DNA of 64,000 nt, taken from NCBI GenBank assembly GCA_023229505.1, contig JALNZD010000003.1, forward strand, positions 62,001-126,000, read 5' to 3'. A model generated the notes under the pieces. The model ran no database searches. It was not told the origin of the DNA and saw nothing but the letters and a program-made list of their open reading frames with translations. The DNA comes from Bacteroidales bacterium (GTDB taxonomy: Bacteria > Bacteroidota > Bacteroidia > Bacteroidales > JAGOPY01). A program made the translations under genes and the position numbers. This document shows positions 34,785-43,139 of this stretch, in pieces; position 1 is the stretch's first letter, and each line of letters begins with the position of its first letter.

Positions 34785-36160
34785 ACAAATTGCTTTCACC
34801 ATTGCTGGAAAACCGGAAATTGCTCATCCTGGGCTTCGGCCGTGAAGGGCAATCCACATTTCATTATATCCGGAAGCATTTCCCTGGGATTCCTATCGGT
34901 ATTTCCGACCGTAACCCGGAATTATTTAAGGAAGCACCGGAATATTTTATGGAGCCAAAACTTTCCATTAATCTGGGTGCGGATTACCTGGAATCGCTCT
35001 CGAATTACCAGCTTATCATAAAAAGCCCGGGTGTTGCCCTGCCGGAGGATATAAAAATCAATCCCGGCACTATTCTGACTTCTCAAACTCACTTGATGCT
35101 GGAGGCTTTTCACCGTCAGATCATCGGGATTACCGGAACCAAAGGAAAAAGCACTACGTCAAGCCTGATCCATCATTTATTGAAGACGGCAGGGATTCCG
35201 AGTATCCTGGTAGGCAACATCGGTCTTCCCCCTTTTGATCATCTGGATCAGGTTGACAATGAAACCCGGATCGTTTTTGAGCTATCATCCCATCAACTGG
35301 AAGATTCCATCCTTGCCCCTCATATCGCGGTTTTACTAAATCTTTACCCGGAGCACCTGGACCGCTACCCCTCTCTTGAGGCCTATTATAGCGCGAAAAT
35401 GAGGATACTCTCGGGTCAGCTTGAGGAGGATATTTTTATTTATAACGAAGATATTCCGGGGATCAGCGAACGGATCAGCCAGTTAAGTACCCGGCTGAAA
35501 TATTACTCGTTCTCTTCCAGCTATCAGATGCAGAATGGTTGTTATCTATCCGGTGACCGGATCATGCTATGCCTGGATGGTACAGAAACCGTTTTTATTG
35601 AGATAACGGGTGAATTTGCTTTAAAAGGGAACCATAACCGGATGAATATGATGGCAGCTTTACTGGCTGCCCGGAATGCCGGAGCCGGTGATGAATCCAT
35701 CCGAAAGGGGCTGTTTTCTTTTCAGGGCCTGGAGCATCGGCTGGAATATGTCGGAGAATATAAAGGGATCCATTTTTACAACGATTCAATCGCAACCATC
35801 CCCGAAGCGACGATAGCAGCAGTGAGGGCATTGCCTGAGACGGATACGCTGATTTTAGGAGGGTACGACAGGATGCTTAATTATATTACCCTGATCGATT
35901 TTCTGATTCAATCCCATGTCAGGAATTTTATTTTTTTAGGCGAGTCTGGATTGCGTATTTATGATGGATTTCAGGCAACCGGAAAGATGAATAAGAACCT
36001 TTTCATGGCCGGTTCCATGGAGGAGGCCTGTGAGTTGGCTTTCAGCCAGACCTCAGCGGGAAAAATTTGCCTGTTATCGCCGGCAGCCGCTTCTTACGAC
36101 AGTTTTAAGAACTTTGAAGAGAGGGGACGTTTATTTAAAAAAATAGCAAGAGGATTTTAG
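34781..36160 (+). CDS. murD2: UDP-MurNAc-L-alanine--L-glutamate ligase (MurD2)
   Basis: The protein has 459 residues. The N-terminal domain has LILGFGREGQST (15-26), the nucleotide-binding fold of MurD. The central ligase domain has the P-loop GITGTKGKSTTSS (116-128), VFELSSHQLE and NLYPEHLDRY. The C-terminal domain has LEHRLEYVGEYKGIHFYNDS. Classical MurD adds D-Glu. Proteins paired with MurL form a branch that adds L-Glu. The start codon overlaps the murL stop (ATGA), so the two are translationally coupled. It catalyses ATP-dependent cytoplasmic addition of glutamate to UDP-MurNAc-L-Ala. Confidence 0.85.
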   Translation: MNKLLSPLLENRKLLILGFGREGQSTFHYIRKHFPGIPIGISDRNPELFKEAPEYFMEPKLSINLGADYLESLSNYQLIIKSPGVALPEDIKINPGTILTSQTHLMLEAFHRQIIGITGTKGKSTTSSLIHHLLKTAGIPSILVGNIGLPPFDHLDQVDNETRIVFELSSHQLEDSILAPHIAVLLNLYPEHLDRYPSLEAYYSAKMRILSGQLEEDIFIYNEDIPGISERISQLSTRLKYYSFSSSYQMQNGCYLSGDRIMLCLDGTETVFIEITGEFALKGNHNRMNMMAALLAARNAGAGDESIRKGLFSFQGLEHRLEYVGEYKGIHFYNDSIATIPEATIAAVRALPETDTLILGGYDRMLNYITLIDFLIQSHVRNFIFLGESGLRIYDGFQATGKMNKNLFMAGSMEEACELAFSQTSAGKICLLSPAAASYDSFKNFEERGRLFKKIARGF

Positions 36161-36171
36161 TCTCTTGCTAT
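36143..36171 (-). terminator. Terminator of the THX gene, overlapping the murD2 3' end
   Basis: ATAGCAAGAG (36143-36152) pairs with CTCTTGCTAT (36162-36171). On the minus strand the stem is followed by a run of seven T. The last murD2 codons are within the hairpin. Confidence 0.75.
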
Positions 36172-36203
36172 CTTCATCATTCAAATAAGTTATACCTGTA
36201 ATA

Positions 36204-36602
36204 TCAAATTGTCTCTTTCTTTGCAGATCCTTTAGGCGGAGTCTTTTTTCTGGCCGGTTTCACAGCCTTTTCAGCGGATGCTGTAACTTTGTGCGTTTCA
36301 ACCTGAACATCTTCTTTCACAGCTTTAGGTTTTGCCGGAGCCTTTTCTTTAATTGCTGCTACCGGTTTTTCCACTTTAACTGCTGCTACCGGTTTTTCCA
36401 CTTTCACTGCTACTGCCGGTTTTTCCACTTTAACTGCTGCTGCCGGTTTTTCCGGAGCCTTTTCTTTCACTGCTGCTACCGGTTTTTCCTCTTTCATTGC
36501 TATCAAAGGGATGGCCTTGGCAAGCTTTCTCCGGGCTCTTCTTACACCATGAGATCCCATCAGGATTTTTCCGCGCTTTGTTTTTTTATCGCCTTTTCCC
36601 AT
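36204..36602 (-). CDS. 30S ribosomal protein THX with a long Lys/Ala/Pro tail
   Basis: The protein has 132 residues. The first 26 (MGKGDKKTKRGKI, GSHGVRRARRK) are the whole bacterial THX protein, a tiny peptide of the 30S head normally about 25-35 residues. It continues without a stop into about 100 residues of near-repeats such as VKVEKPVAAVK and EKAPAKPKAVK, ending in a basic KKTPPKGSAKK. The tail is low-complexity and H1-like and may protrude from the ribosome or bind RNA. A strong promoter lies upstream and a terminator downstream, so the gene is monocistronic. The frame is certain. The role of the tail is not known. Confidence 0.85.
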   Translation of the reverse strand: MGKGDKKTKRGKILMGSHGVRRARRKLAKAIPLIAMKEEKPVAAVKEKAPEKPAAAVKVEKPAVAVKVEKPVAAVKVEKPVAAIKEKAPAKPKAVKEDVQVETHKVTASAEKAVKPARKKTPPKGSAKKETI

Positions 36603-36637
36603 AATCTTTATTATTAAGTAATTATATGATTAAAAGA

Positions 36638-36669
36638 CAAAGTTAATAAAATCTTTCAGCCTTGCCAAA
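36638..36669 (-). promoter_or_regulatory. Promoter of the THX gene
   Basis: On the minus strand, TTTG (36669-36666), 20 bases of spacing and TAACTTTG (36645-36638) match the Bacteroidota promoter. Its -33 element lies within the spacer region of the divergent promoter at 36662. Confidence 0.75.
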
Positions 36670-36691
36670 TCAAGAAAAAGATTTACTTTTG
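36662..36691 (+). promoter_or_regulatory. Promoter of the membrane TPR gene
   Basis: TTG (36662-36664), 19 bases of spacing and TACTTTTG (36684-36691) match the Bacteroidota promoter. It interlocks with the opposing THX promoter, so the two cannot easily be occupied at once. Confidence 0.7.
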
Positions 36692-36720
36692 CACCCTGAA
36701 TATTAAAATGGGAATCAGCT

Positions 36721-37404
36721 ATGGCTAAAAAGCAGGATAAAACCGAAGGTGGAATTGTTGCTGTTGAAGAAGCGTTAAGTAAAACGGAACGATTTATCGA
36801 AAACAATCAGAAAATTTTAACCATTGTCATTGGAGTGATCGTGGTAATTGTCCTGATATTTTTCGGATTTAAGCGTTTCTATATGGCACCAAGGGAACAA
36901 GAAGCCAGGGAGCAAATGTACATGGCGCAGCAATATTTTGAGATGGATTCGCTTAATCTTGCGCTCGACGGGGATGGAATGTACCCTGGATTTCTCAGGA
37001 TTATCGACGATTACGGTATGACGAAAGGAGCTGATCTGTCAAAGTATTATACCGGTGTCTGTTACTTGAAAATGGGCAATTATGAAGAAGCCATCAATTA
37101 CCTTAAATCTTTCAAAGCAAAAGACCAGGTACTCGGTCCAATGGCTAAAGGAGGAATCGGCGATGCTTACATGGAATTAAACCAACCCGCCAAGGCTGCC
37201 GGCTATTATATCGAGGCTGCCGATTCGCAGGAAAATGAATTTACAACACCGCTTTTCCTGATGAAGGCCGGTTGGACTTATGAAATCATGAAAGATTATA
37301 TTAAAGCCGTCTCAACCTACGAGCGGATCAAATATAAATTTCCCACAAGCAATGAAGCAAGGGAGATCGATAAATACATTGCCCGGGCTAAAGGGTTGAT
37401 GTAA
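36721..37404 (+). CDS. Membrane-anchored tetratricopeptide (YfgM-like) protein
   Basis: The protein has 227 residues. A charged cytoplasmic segment (1-35) precedes one transmembrane helix (ILTIVIGVIVVIVLIFFGF, about 39-57). A periplasmic part with about four TPR units follows (KYYTGVCYLKMGNYEEAINYL, KGGIGDAYMELNQPAKAAGYY). The plan resembles YfgM-type proteins associated with the Sec translocon. It lies directly upstream of fmt, with a 35-base gap. No catalytic residues are seen. Confidence 0.75.
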   Translation: MAKKQDKTEGGIVAVEEALSKTERFIENNQKILTIVIGVIVVIVLIFFGFKRFYMAPREQEAREQMYMAQQYFEMDSLNLALDGDGMYPGFLRIIDDYGMTKGADLSKYYTGVCYLKMGNYEEAINYLKSFKAKDQVLGPMAKGGIGDAYMELNQPAKAAGYYIEAADSQENEFTTPLFLMKAGWTYEIMKDYIKAVSTYERIKYKFPTSNEAREIDKYIARAKGLM

Positions 37405-37439
37405 AAAGCCTGCCTTTTTTTGTAAATTCGTGCTTCAAT

Positions 37440-38408
37440 ATGAAAGAAGCACTTAATATCATATTTCTCGGAACACCCGATTTCGCTGTGGATTCTCTTG
37501 CAGCACTATTGCAGCAAGGGTTTCATATTTCTGCAGTGGTAACTGCGCCTGATCAGCCGGCCGGGCGTGGCCAGGTCATGCAAAGCTCTCCGGTTAAAAA
37601 GTATGCATTGCAACATGGGTTAAAGGTGTTGCAGCCTATTAAACTTAAGGATCCTGGATTTCTCCGGGAATTAAGCTCTTTTCATGCCGATCTTTTTATC
37701 GTTGTAGCTTTCCGTATGCTTCCCGAAATTGTATGGCAAATGCCCCGCCTGGGTACATTCAACCTGCATGCATCCCTTTTACCCCAATATCGTGGTGCAG
37801 CTCCTATCAATCACGTAATAATCAATGGAGAAACTGTAACAGGCCTTACAACTTTCTTTCTGAAGCAGGAAATCGATACCGGGGCGATCATTTACCAGGA
37901 AAAAATGCCCATTTACCCGGAAGATACAGCCGGTGAGCTGCATGACAGGATGAAAACAGCCGGTGCAAACCTTGTCCTGAAAACAGCCGAGGCCATCTCA
38001 ACCGGAAATTTGAAGACTATTGAACAAAGGAACCTGATCGAACCTTCCATCCCTTTAAAAACAGCTCCTAAAATTTTCAGGGAAGATTGCCGCATCGAAT
38101 GGACAATGAATATTGATGAAGTCTATAATAAAATACGGGGATTAAGCCCCTACCCTGCTGCTTTTACTTATTTCACATCCCCCTCCGGAGAATCATTCCT
38201 CGTAAAGATATATAAGACTATAAAATCCGTTACTAGAAACCATATGCAGCCCGCTGTCCTTATCACAGATGGAAAATCAGACCTTGCTGTCACAACGGCC
38301 AATGGGATCCTTCATATCCGGGAGATACAGCAAGCCGGCAAACGGATCATGAAAATCGAAGAATTTATGAGGGGATTTCGGGTTAATTCTGACTGGAAAG
38401 TGGGGTAA
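37440..38408 (+). CDS. fmt: Methionyl-tRNA formyltransferase
   Basis: The protein has 322 residues, close to the usual 315. The N-terminal Rossmann domain has IIFLGTPDFAVDSL (8-21) and the 10-formyltetrahydrofolate site with HASLLPQYRGAAPINHVI (about 111-128), including the catalytic Asn-His-Asp region. The C-terminal OB-like domain binds tRNA. It formylates initiator Met-tRNA for translation initiation. A hairpin (CTGTAA...TTACAG, 38414-38441) follows the stop and can act as a terminator. Confidence 0.95.
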   Translation: MKEALNIIFLGTPDFAVDSLAALLQQGFHISAVVTAPDQPAGRGQVMQSSPVKKYALQHGLKVLQPIKLKDPGFLRELSSFHADLFIVVAFRMLPEIVWQMPRLGTFNLHASLLPQYRGAAPINHVIINGETVTGLTTFFLKQEIDTGAIIYQEKMPIYPEDTAGELHDRMKTAGANLVLKTAEAISTGNLKTIEQRNLIEPSIPLKTAPKIFREDCRIEWTMNIDEVYNKIRGLSPYPAAFTYFTSPSGESFLVKIYKTIKSVTRNHMQPAVLITDGKSDLAVTTANGILHIREIQQAGKRIMKIEEFMRGFRVNSDWKVG

Positions 38409-38516
38409 AAGTCTGTAAAAAGTCCGCTTTTCTTACAGTAACAGGGGTTTAAGAGCCTAAGTTATTAACATACGCCCCGTTTTATTAACATTTTCCTGTA
38501 TTTACAGGCTTTTTAC

Positions 38517-38546
38517 TTGACTTTTTTTGTGGATAGCTTAATTTTG
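38517..38546 (+). promoter_or_regulatory. Promoter of the HU gene
   Basis: TTG (38517-38519), 19 bases of spacing and TAATTTTG (38539-38546) match the Bacteroidota promoter. The start codon follows at 38587. Confidence 0.75.
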
Positions 38547-38586
38547 TAACGTTTTATGTAATGTTAACATTTAAAAACTTACAACC

Positions 38587-38859
38587 ATGAACAAAGCAGA
38601 ATTAATCGATGCAATGGCAAAAGAAACCGGTATGACCAAAGCTGATTCCAAGAAAGCCCTTGAGGCTTTTGTAAGCAGCACCATGAAAGCCCTGAAGAAA
38701 AGCGACAGGGTTGCTCTGGTAGGATTTGGTTCATTCTCAGTTGCCAAGAGGGCTGCCAGAAAAGGCAGAAACCCGCAAACTGGAAAAGAAATCAAGATCG
38801 CTGCCAAGAAAGTTGTCAGATTCAAACCAGGTGCTGATCTTTCCAACACGGTGAAATAA
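38587..38859 (+). CDS. HU-family DNA-binding protein
   Basis: The protein has 90 residues, the normal HU length. It begins MNKAELIDAMAKETGMTKAD, has the core VALVGFGSFSVAKRAARKGRN and the arm NPQTGKEIKI (about 61-70) with the intercalating Pro, and ends in VRFKPGADL. It bends and compacts DNA as a dimer. A strong promoter and terminator make it monocistronic. Confidence 0.95.
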   Translation: MNKAELIDAMAKETGMTKADSKKALEAFVSSTMKALKKSDRVALVGFGSFSVAKRAARKGRNPQTGKEIKIAAKKVVRFKPGADLSNTVK

Positions 38860-38880
38860 GCTTCCTTTTCAGAAAAGCTT

Positions 38881-38919
38881 AAAAAAACCGGCATCGCGCA
38901 AGCGAAGCCGGTTTTTTTT
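38881..38919. terminator. Bidirectional terminator between HU and 3-methyladenine glycosylase genes
   Basis: A run of A, CCGGC, a loop, GCCGG and a run of T form a symmetric terminator. It serves the HU gene on the plus strand and the convergent glycosylase gene on the minus strand, whose stop codon it touches. Confidence 0.9.
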
Positions 38920-39505
38920 ATAGTTTAATCCTCTCTTCAGGTATCCAAAACCGGTAAGGCAATAAGGCATCTTTCCCGGCATAATCCACCCCAATCCTTG
39001 TCCCTGTCAGGATATCGTCATTCAATACCAATCCACGGTCCTCCAGCCAGATTTCATCTCCCGACAAATCAATGCCGGAATGAGAATAATGAATTCCAAG
39101 TATTTTTGATACTTTCCCGGGGCCCGATCCGGATCCCCGGTTTAAATTGAGCTTTCCCGTCCTTTTCTTCATCATATCCAATCCTTCCAACGGGTAAATC
39201 CCCCTGATGAGAACAGCATGCGGGATATCCTGTTTATTGGTCACTATGTTGAATAAGGAATGCATGCCATAGCATAGATAAACATAAGCCACACCACCGG
39301 TGGAATACATCACTTCTGTCCGGGTTGTCCGCCTTCCGTTGAAAGCATGCGAAGCACGGTCGGTAACACCTTCATAAGCTTCGGTTTCAATGATGATCCC
39401 GGCAGTAATCTTACCGTTAAACTTTGTAAAAACCACCTTTCCGATCAGCTCCCTCGCTATCTGAACAACATCCTGCCTAATATAAAATGATCTGTCAAGC
39501 TTCAT
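38918..39505 (-). CDS. DNA-3-methyladenine glycosylase (AAG/MPG family)
   Basis: The protein has 195 residues, typical for the family. It has VQIARELIGKVVFTKF near the start, the catalytic ETEAYEGVTDRASHAF (about 41-56), the segment RTEVMYSTGGVAYVYLCYGMH and the C-terminal GTRIGVDYAGKDALLPYRFW. The enzyme excises alkylated purines in base excision repair. The gene is followed upstream at 39506-39586 by an AT-rich spacer of GAAATTT-like repeats separating it from recQ. Confidence 0.93.
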   Translation of the reverse strand: MKLDRSFYIRQDVVQIARELIGKVVFTKFNGKITAGIIIETEAYEGVTDRASHAFNGRRTTRTEVMYSTGGVAYVYLCYGMHSLFNIVTNKQDIPHAVLIRGIYPLEGLDMMKKRTGKLNLNRGSGSGPGKVSKILGIHYSHSGIDLSGDEIWLEDRGLVLNDDILTGTRIGVDYAGKDALLPYRFWIPEERIKL

Positions 39506-39586
39506 AGTAAATACTTAACTATAATTGAAATTTGAAATTAGAAATTTGGGATTTGAAACCATTTCCTAATTTCCAATTTCTATTTT

Positions 39587-41512
39587 CTATATTTTCAGCC
39601 TGAATTGCTTGCGCCAGGTATACCGCATCTGATCGTCCTTTATCACTGCGCCTTTGTCTTCGAGCCACCGGATCACCAGCAGCATATGCGCTTCCCCGTA
39701 TGAGCCTGCATCAAATACCAGTTCGGGTAAAGTCATAGGTTTCTGCTGAAGCAGTTCTTTTACCTTGTGCCTGATCTGGTTGAACTCGATTTCATTCAGG
39801 TTCATTTTGTTACGTTCGAGGCAGACATCGCATCGTCCGCAACGCGTTGCACCGGTCTCTCCAAAATATTTTAAAAGCATCAGGCTGCGGCAATATTCAT
39901 CTGACGTGATATACTCCATCACTGCTTCCATGCGGATCGTAGCAAAGCGTTTGCGTTCGTGATAATTTTCAGGAGAAATCTGAAGGTTCTTCATATCAAG
40001 TCTTTCAACCGGAAAAATGATCTGTGGCTTTCCCGGCCGTTTTGCATAACTAAGTATACCTGCTTTCTGAAGTTTCTGAAGGTTTGATACCACTTCCTCT
40101 TCTTTAATACCGGCCCGTTTCGACAACTCCGATTCATTTACCTGCACAAAATCGGTAAAAACACCAGAATACGACCTGAGCAGCAGCTTAATAAAGGGAT
40201 CCAATGTTTTGTTCTCAACCTGGAAACGATAGATATCTTCCCGGCTTGATTCAAAATGGATGCGGGAAGGGCTCTCCATTGATTCGTTCATCAAAATATA
40301 ACCTTCTCTTTCCAGGAAGCGGAGGGCATTAAAGACTATAACGGGGTTGAAGTTGTAATTCCGGCTAAATGCGTAAATCTCAAAGTCAAAGCTTTCGTCT
40401 TTGCCGCTACCCACAGGCAGTTGAAGATAATTCCCCAGGGCCTGGTAAATCTCCTTGATCTTTTCGACCGGCGGAAATTCCCTTTCAAGGTTTTCCTGTA
40501 AACGGGCAAGATCGGCCTGCTGGAATAAGGTTACCGCGTAAGCCCGCTTTTCATCTCTGCCGACCCGGCCGGCCTCCTGGAAATAAGCCTCCAGGCTATC
40601 TGGCAGATCAATATGCACCACCAGCCTGACATTGGGTTTGTCGATGCCCATGCCAAAAGCATTGGTGGCTACCATGATCCTGCTCTCGTCCTTTATCCAT
40701 GCATCCTGCCTCCTGTTCCTGGAAGAAACATCCAGCCCTGCATGATAGAAGTCAGCTTTGATGCCATTTTTCTGGAGAAAAATGGCAGTTTCAACCGTTT
40801 TCTTCCGGTTCCTGGCATAAATAATTCCCGGTCCGGCTATCTTCTTTAAAATCCTGAGCAGGCGCCCGTTCTTGTCTTCCTCCTTAATAACCACATAGGT
40901 AAGGTTCTTTCTCTCAAAGCTTTTCCGGAAGACATTTTCCGTTTTGAACCCCAGGTTTTTCTGTATGTCGGTGATTACGCCCGTTGTGGCTGTGGCAGTG
41001 AGGGCCAGGACAGGCACATCCGGGATAAACTTCCGGATTTCAGCAATCTGAAGGTAAGGCGGGCGGAAATCATAACCCCATTGAGAAATGCAATGGGCTT
41101 CGTCGACGGCAAGCAAGTTGACTTTCAGCTTGCGGATGATCTGCTGGAACTGATCTGTCTTCAGGCGTTCCGGTGAAAGATAAAGAAATTTCACATCGCC
41201 ATAAACACAATTATCGAAAGCGATCTGTATTTCGTTCCGGTGCATACCGGAATATACCGCTACAGCTTTGATGCTTTTTTTTTTCAGGTTTTCCACCTGG
41301 TCTTTCATGAGTGCGATCAACGGGGTGATCACCAGGCAAACGCCATCCAGGGCCATTGCCGGTACCTGGAAACAGACCGATTTCCCGCCGCCGGTCGGCA
41401 GCAGGGCCAGGGTATCCTTGCCATCCAGCACCGACTGAATGATCTCTTCCTGCATCGGCCGGAAGGTGGAAAACCCCCAATATCGGATCAGAATGTTCCG
41501 GATGTTGGTCAA
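39587..41512 (-). CDS. recQ: ATP-dependent DNA helicase RecQ
   Basis: The protein has 641 residues. It has the RecQ motif 0 FRPMQEEII (about 17-25), Walker A LPTGGGKSVCFQ (38-49), DEAHCISQWGYDFRP (about 136-150), ALTATAT and QEAGRVGRDE. The RQC zinc-binding Cys residues are present (CRSL...CGRCDVCLE, about 555-583). The C-terminal winged helix is present but no full HRDC domain is obvious. Short RecQ proteins of this layout are common in Bacteroidota. It unwinds DNA in recombination and repair. Confidence 0.93.
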   Translation of the reverse strand: MTNIRNILIRYWGFSTFRPMQEEIIQSVLDGKDTLALLPTGGGKSVCFQVPAMALDGVCLVITPLIALMKDQVENLKKKSIKAVAVYSGMHRNEIQIAFDNCVYGDVKFLYLSPERLKTDQFQQIIRKLKVNLLAVDEAHCISQWGYDFRPPYLQIAEIRKFIPDVPVLALTATATTGVITDIQKNLGFKTENVFRKSFERKNLTYVVIKEEDKNGRLLRILKKIAGPGIIYARNRKKTVETAIFLQKNGIKADFYHAGLDVSSRNRRQDAWIKDESRIMVATNAFGMGIDKPNVRLVVHIDLPDSLEAYFQEAGRVGRDEKRAYAVTLFQQADLARLQENLEREFPPVEKIKEIYQALGNYLQLPVGSGKDESFDFEIYAFSRNYNFNPVIVFNALRFLEREGYILMNESMESPSRIHFESSREDIYRFQVENKTLDPFIKLLLRSYSGVFTDFVQVNESELSKRAGIKEEEVVSNLQKLQKAGILSYAKRPGKPQIIFPVERLDMKNLQISPENYHERKRFATIRMEAVMEYITSDEYCRSLMLLKYFGETGATRCGRCDVCLERNKMNLNEIEFNQIRHKVKELLQQKPMTLPELVFDAGSYGEAHMLLVIRWLEDKGAVIKDDQMRYTWRKQFRLKI

Positions 41513-41573
41513 TGATCTCCTTAACTCCTAATAAATTTAAACTACTATCTTACAGTCTTACCGTCCTATAGTC

Positions 41574-43139
41574 TTACTTTATTATCACCTTCCTCACCGA
41601 ATCTATCACGGTGCCGTCCACCCACTTGATCACGGCGACCACTTCGTCCCCAAGTTCAGGTTTGGCGGGCTTGCCACATATCTTCTCCGATTCATCCTTG
41701 AGTTGCCCGATGCTTTTCAGCGGCAGGCCAGCGTCTTTTACCTTATCGATCAAATCTTGTCTAAGGGGATTAACGGCAATACCTCTTTCAGTCACGATCA
41801 CATCGACCAGTTCACCCGGTCCGCAAAGGGTGGTCACTTCATCGCGGATGACCGGGATACGGTCGCGGAAAAGCGGGATCGGCAGGATGGTGCATTTGGA
41901 GAACAGGCAGTTTTGCCAGCCGCCAATGCCGTGCAGCAGGTAACCATCGGAATGGGTCACCACGTTGGCGTTGAAATTCAGGTCGACTTCCGTTGCGCCC
42001 AGTATCACCACATCCACAAGGGAAGCGAAGTTTCCTTTGCCGTGATAATTATAGCTGGTAAACGGGCTGGTATTGACATGGTTGGGATTTTCCCGCATTG
42101 AACGGACACCTTCCATATCGAATGTCTGGCCGTCGAGGATATAATCCACCAGGCCTTCTTCGAGCATTTTGACAGGGTACTTGTTGCTGCCGGCACGGAT
42201 AAAACGGGCTTTGGCGCCCCGTTCTTTCAGCATCTGGCTGAAATAGATACCGATCGAAAGGGCTGTTCCGCCCGACCCGGCCTGGTAAGAAAAGCCATCC
42301 TTTACAATGCCGGCGGCATCGCAGAATTTCGCGGTCAGCTCGGCCAGCAAAAGCCGGTCGGGGCTGCGAGTGATCTGTGTGGTTCCGGAAACGATTTTCT
42401 CAGAAATACCGACTTTATCCACTACGACAACATAATCGACATAATTTCCATGGATCTGCCATGGAATGCAGGGAAACGGGACCAGGTTATCAGTGACTAC
42501 AATGACCTTATCGGCATATTGCGAGTCGGCCAGGGCAAAACCGAGCAAGCCACACGCGGCCGGTCCGTTCACACCGTTTGCATTGCCAAAAGGATCTGCT
42601 GTGGGAGCGGCAATGACGGCAATATCGATTTGTACTTCTCCATCCTGAACAGCCTGGTAGCGGCCGCCATGTGACCTTAATACACCAAGGCCCTGCATCT
42701 TTCCTTCAGAGCAAAACCGGCCGAGCGGACCGTTCATGCTGCCTTCAATACGGTTGATTGTTCCATCTTCCAGGTATTTGATCAGGGGTTCATGACAGGG
42801 GAAAGAAGCAGATGGAAACCACCGGAGGTTTTTAATGCCAAGTTCGTGGGCAATGTTAAAGATCTCGTTTCCAACCAGGTCTCCATCACGGAAATGATGA
42901 TGGGTGGAGATGGTCATGCCGTCGCGGAGACCGGCCCGGATAAGCGCTTCTTTCAGGTTTGACAAAACTTTATTGCCATCAGCCGGAAAATTGGCACAAC
43001 TGGAAATTCTTGGCCCGAATTTGCGCCCGTCGGGTATATGTTTTCCTATTCCTTTATAGGCAATATGCTGTTCGCCGTTAATCTCCAATGGCACAACCCT
43101 TCCGGCCGCATTGGTCACAAGGTTATCGTACTTTTTCAT
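41574..43139 (-). CDS. citF: Citrate lyase alpha subunit (citrate CoA-transferase)
   Basis: The protein has 521 residues, matching the CitF family. It has GMTISTHHHFRDGD (about 74-87), IAAPTADPFGNANGVNGP (about 178-195), FSYQAGSGGTALSIGIY and VVTHSDGYLLHGIGGWQNC. The alpha subunit transfers the acyl carrier from acetyl to citrate in citrate lyase, which cleaves citrate to oxaloacetate and acetate. The start codon overlaps the stop of the CitD-CitE gene by four bases. The accessory genes citC, citG and citX are not adjacent. Confidence 0.93.
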   Translation of the reverse strand: MKKYDNLVTNAAGRVVPLEINGEQHIAYKGIGKHIPDGRKFGPRISSCANFPADGNKVLSNLKEALIRAGLRDGMTISTHHHFRDGDLVGNEIFNIAHELGIKNLRWFPSASFPCHEPLIKYLEDGTINRIEGSMNGPLGRFCSEGKMQGLGVLRSHGGRYQAVQDGEVQIDIAVIAAPTADPFGNANGVNGPAACGLLGFALADSQYADKVIVVTDNLVPFPCIPWQIHGNYVDYVVVVDKVGISEKIVSGTTQITRSPDRLLLAELTAKFCDAAGIVKDGFSYQAGSGGTALSIGIYFSQMLKERGAKARFIRAGSNKYPVKMLEEGLVDYILDGQTFDMEGVRSMRENPNHVNTSPFTSYNYHGKGNFASLVDVVILGATEVDLNFNANVVTHSDGYLLHGIGGWQNCLFSKCTILPIPLFRDRIPVIRDEVTTLCGPGELVDVIVTERGIAVNPLRQDLIDKVKDAGLPLKSIGQLKDESEKICGKPAKPELGDEVVAVIKWVDGTVIDSVRKVIIK

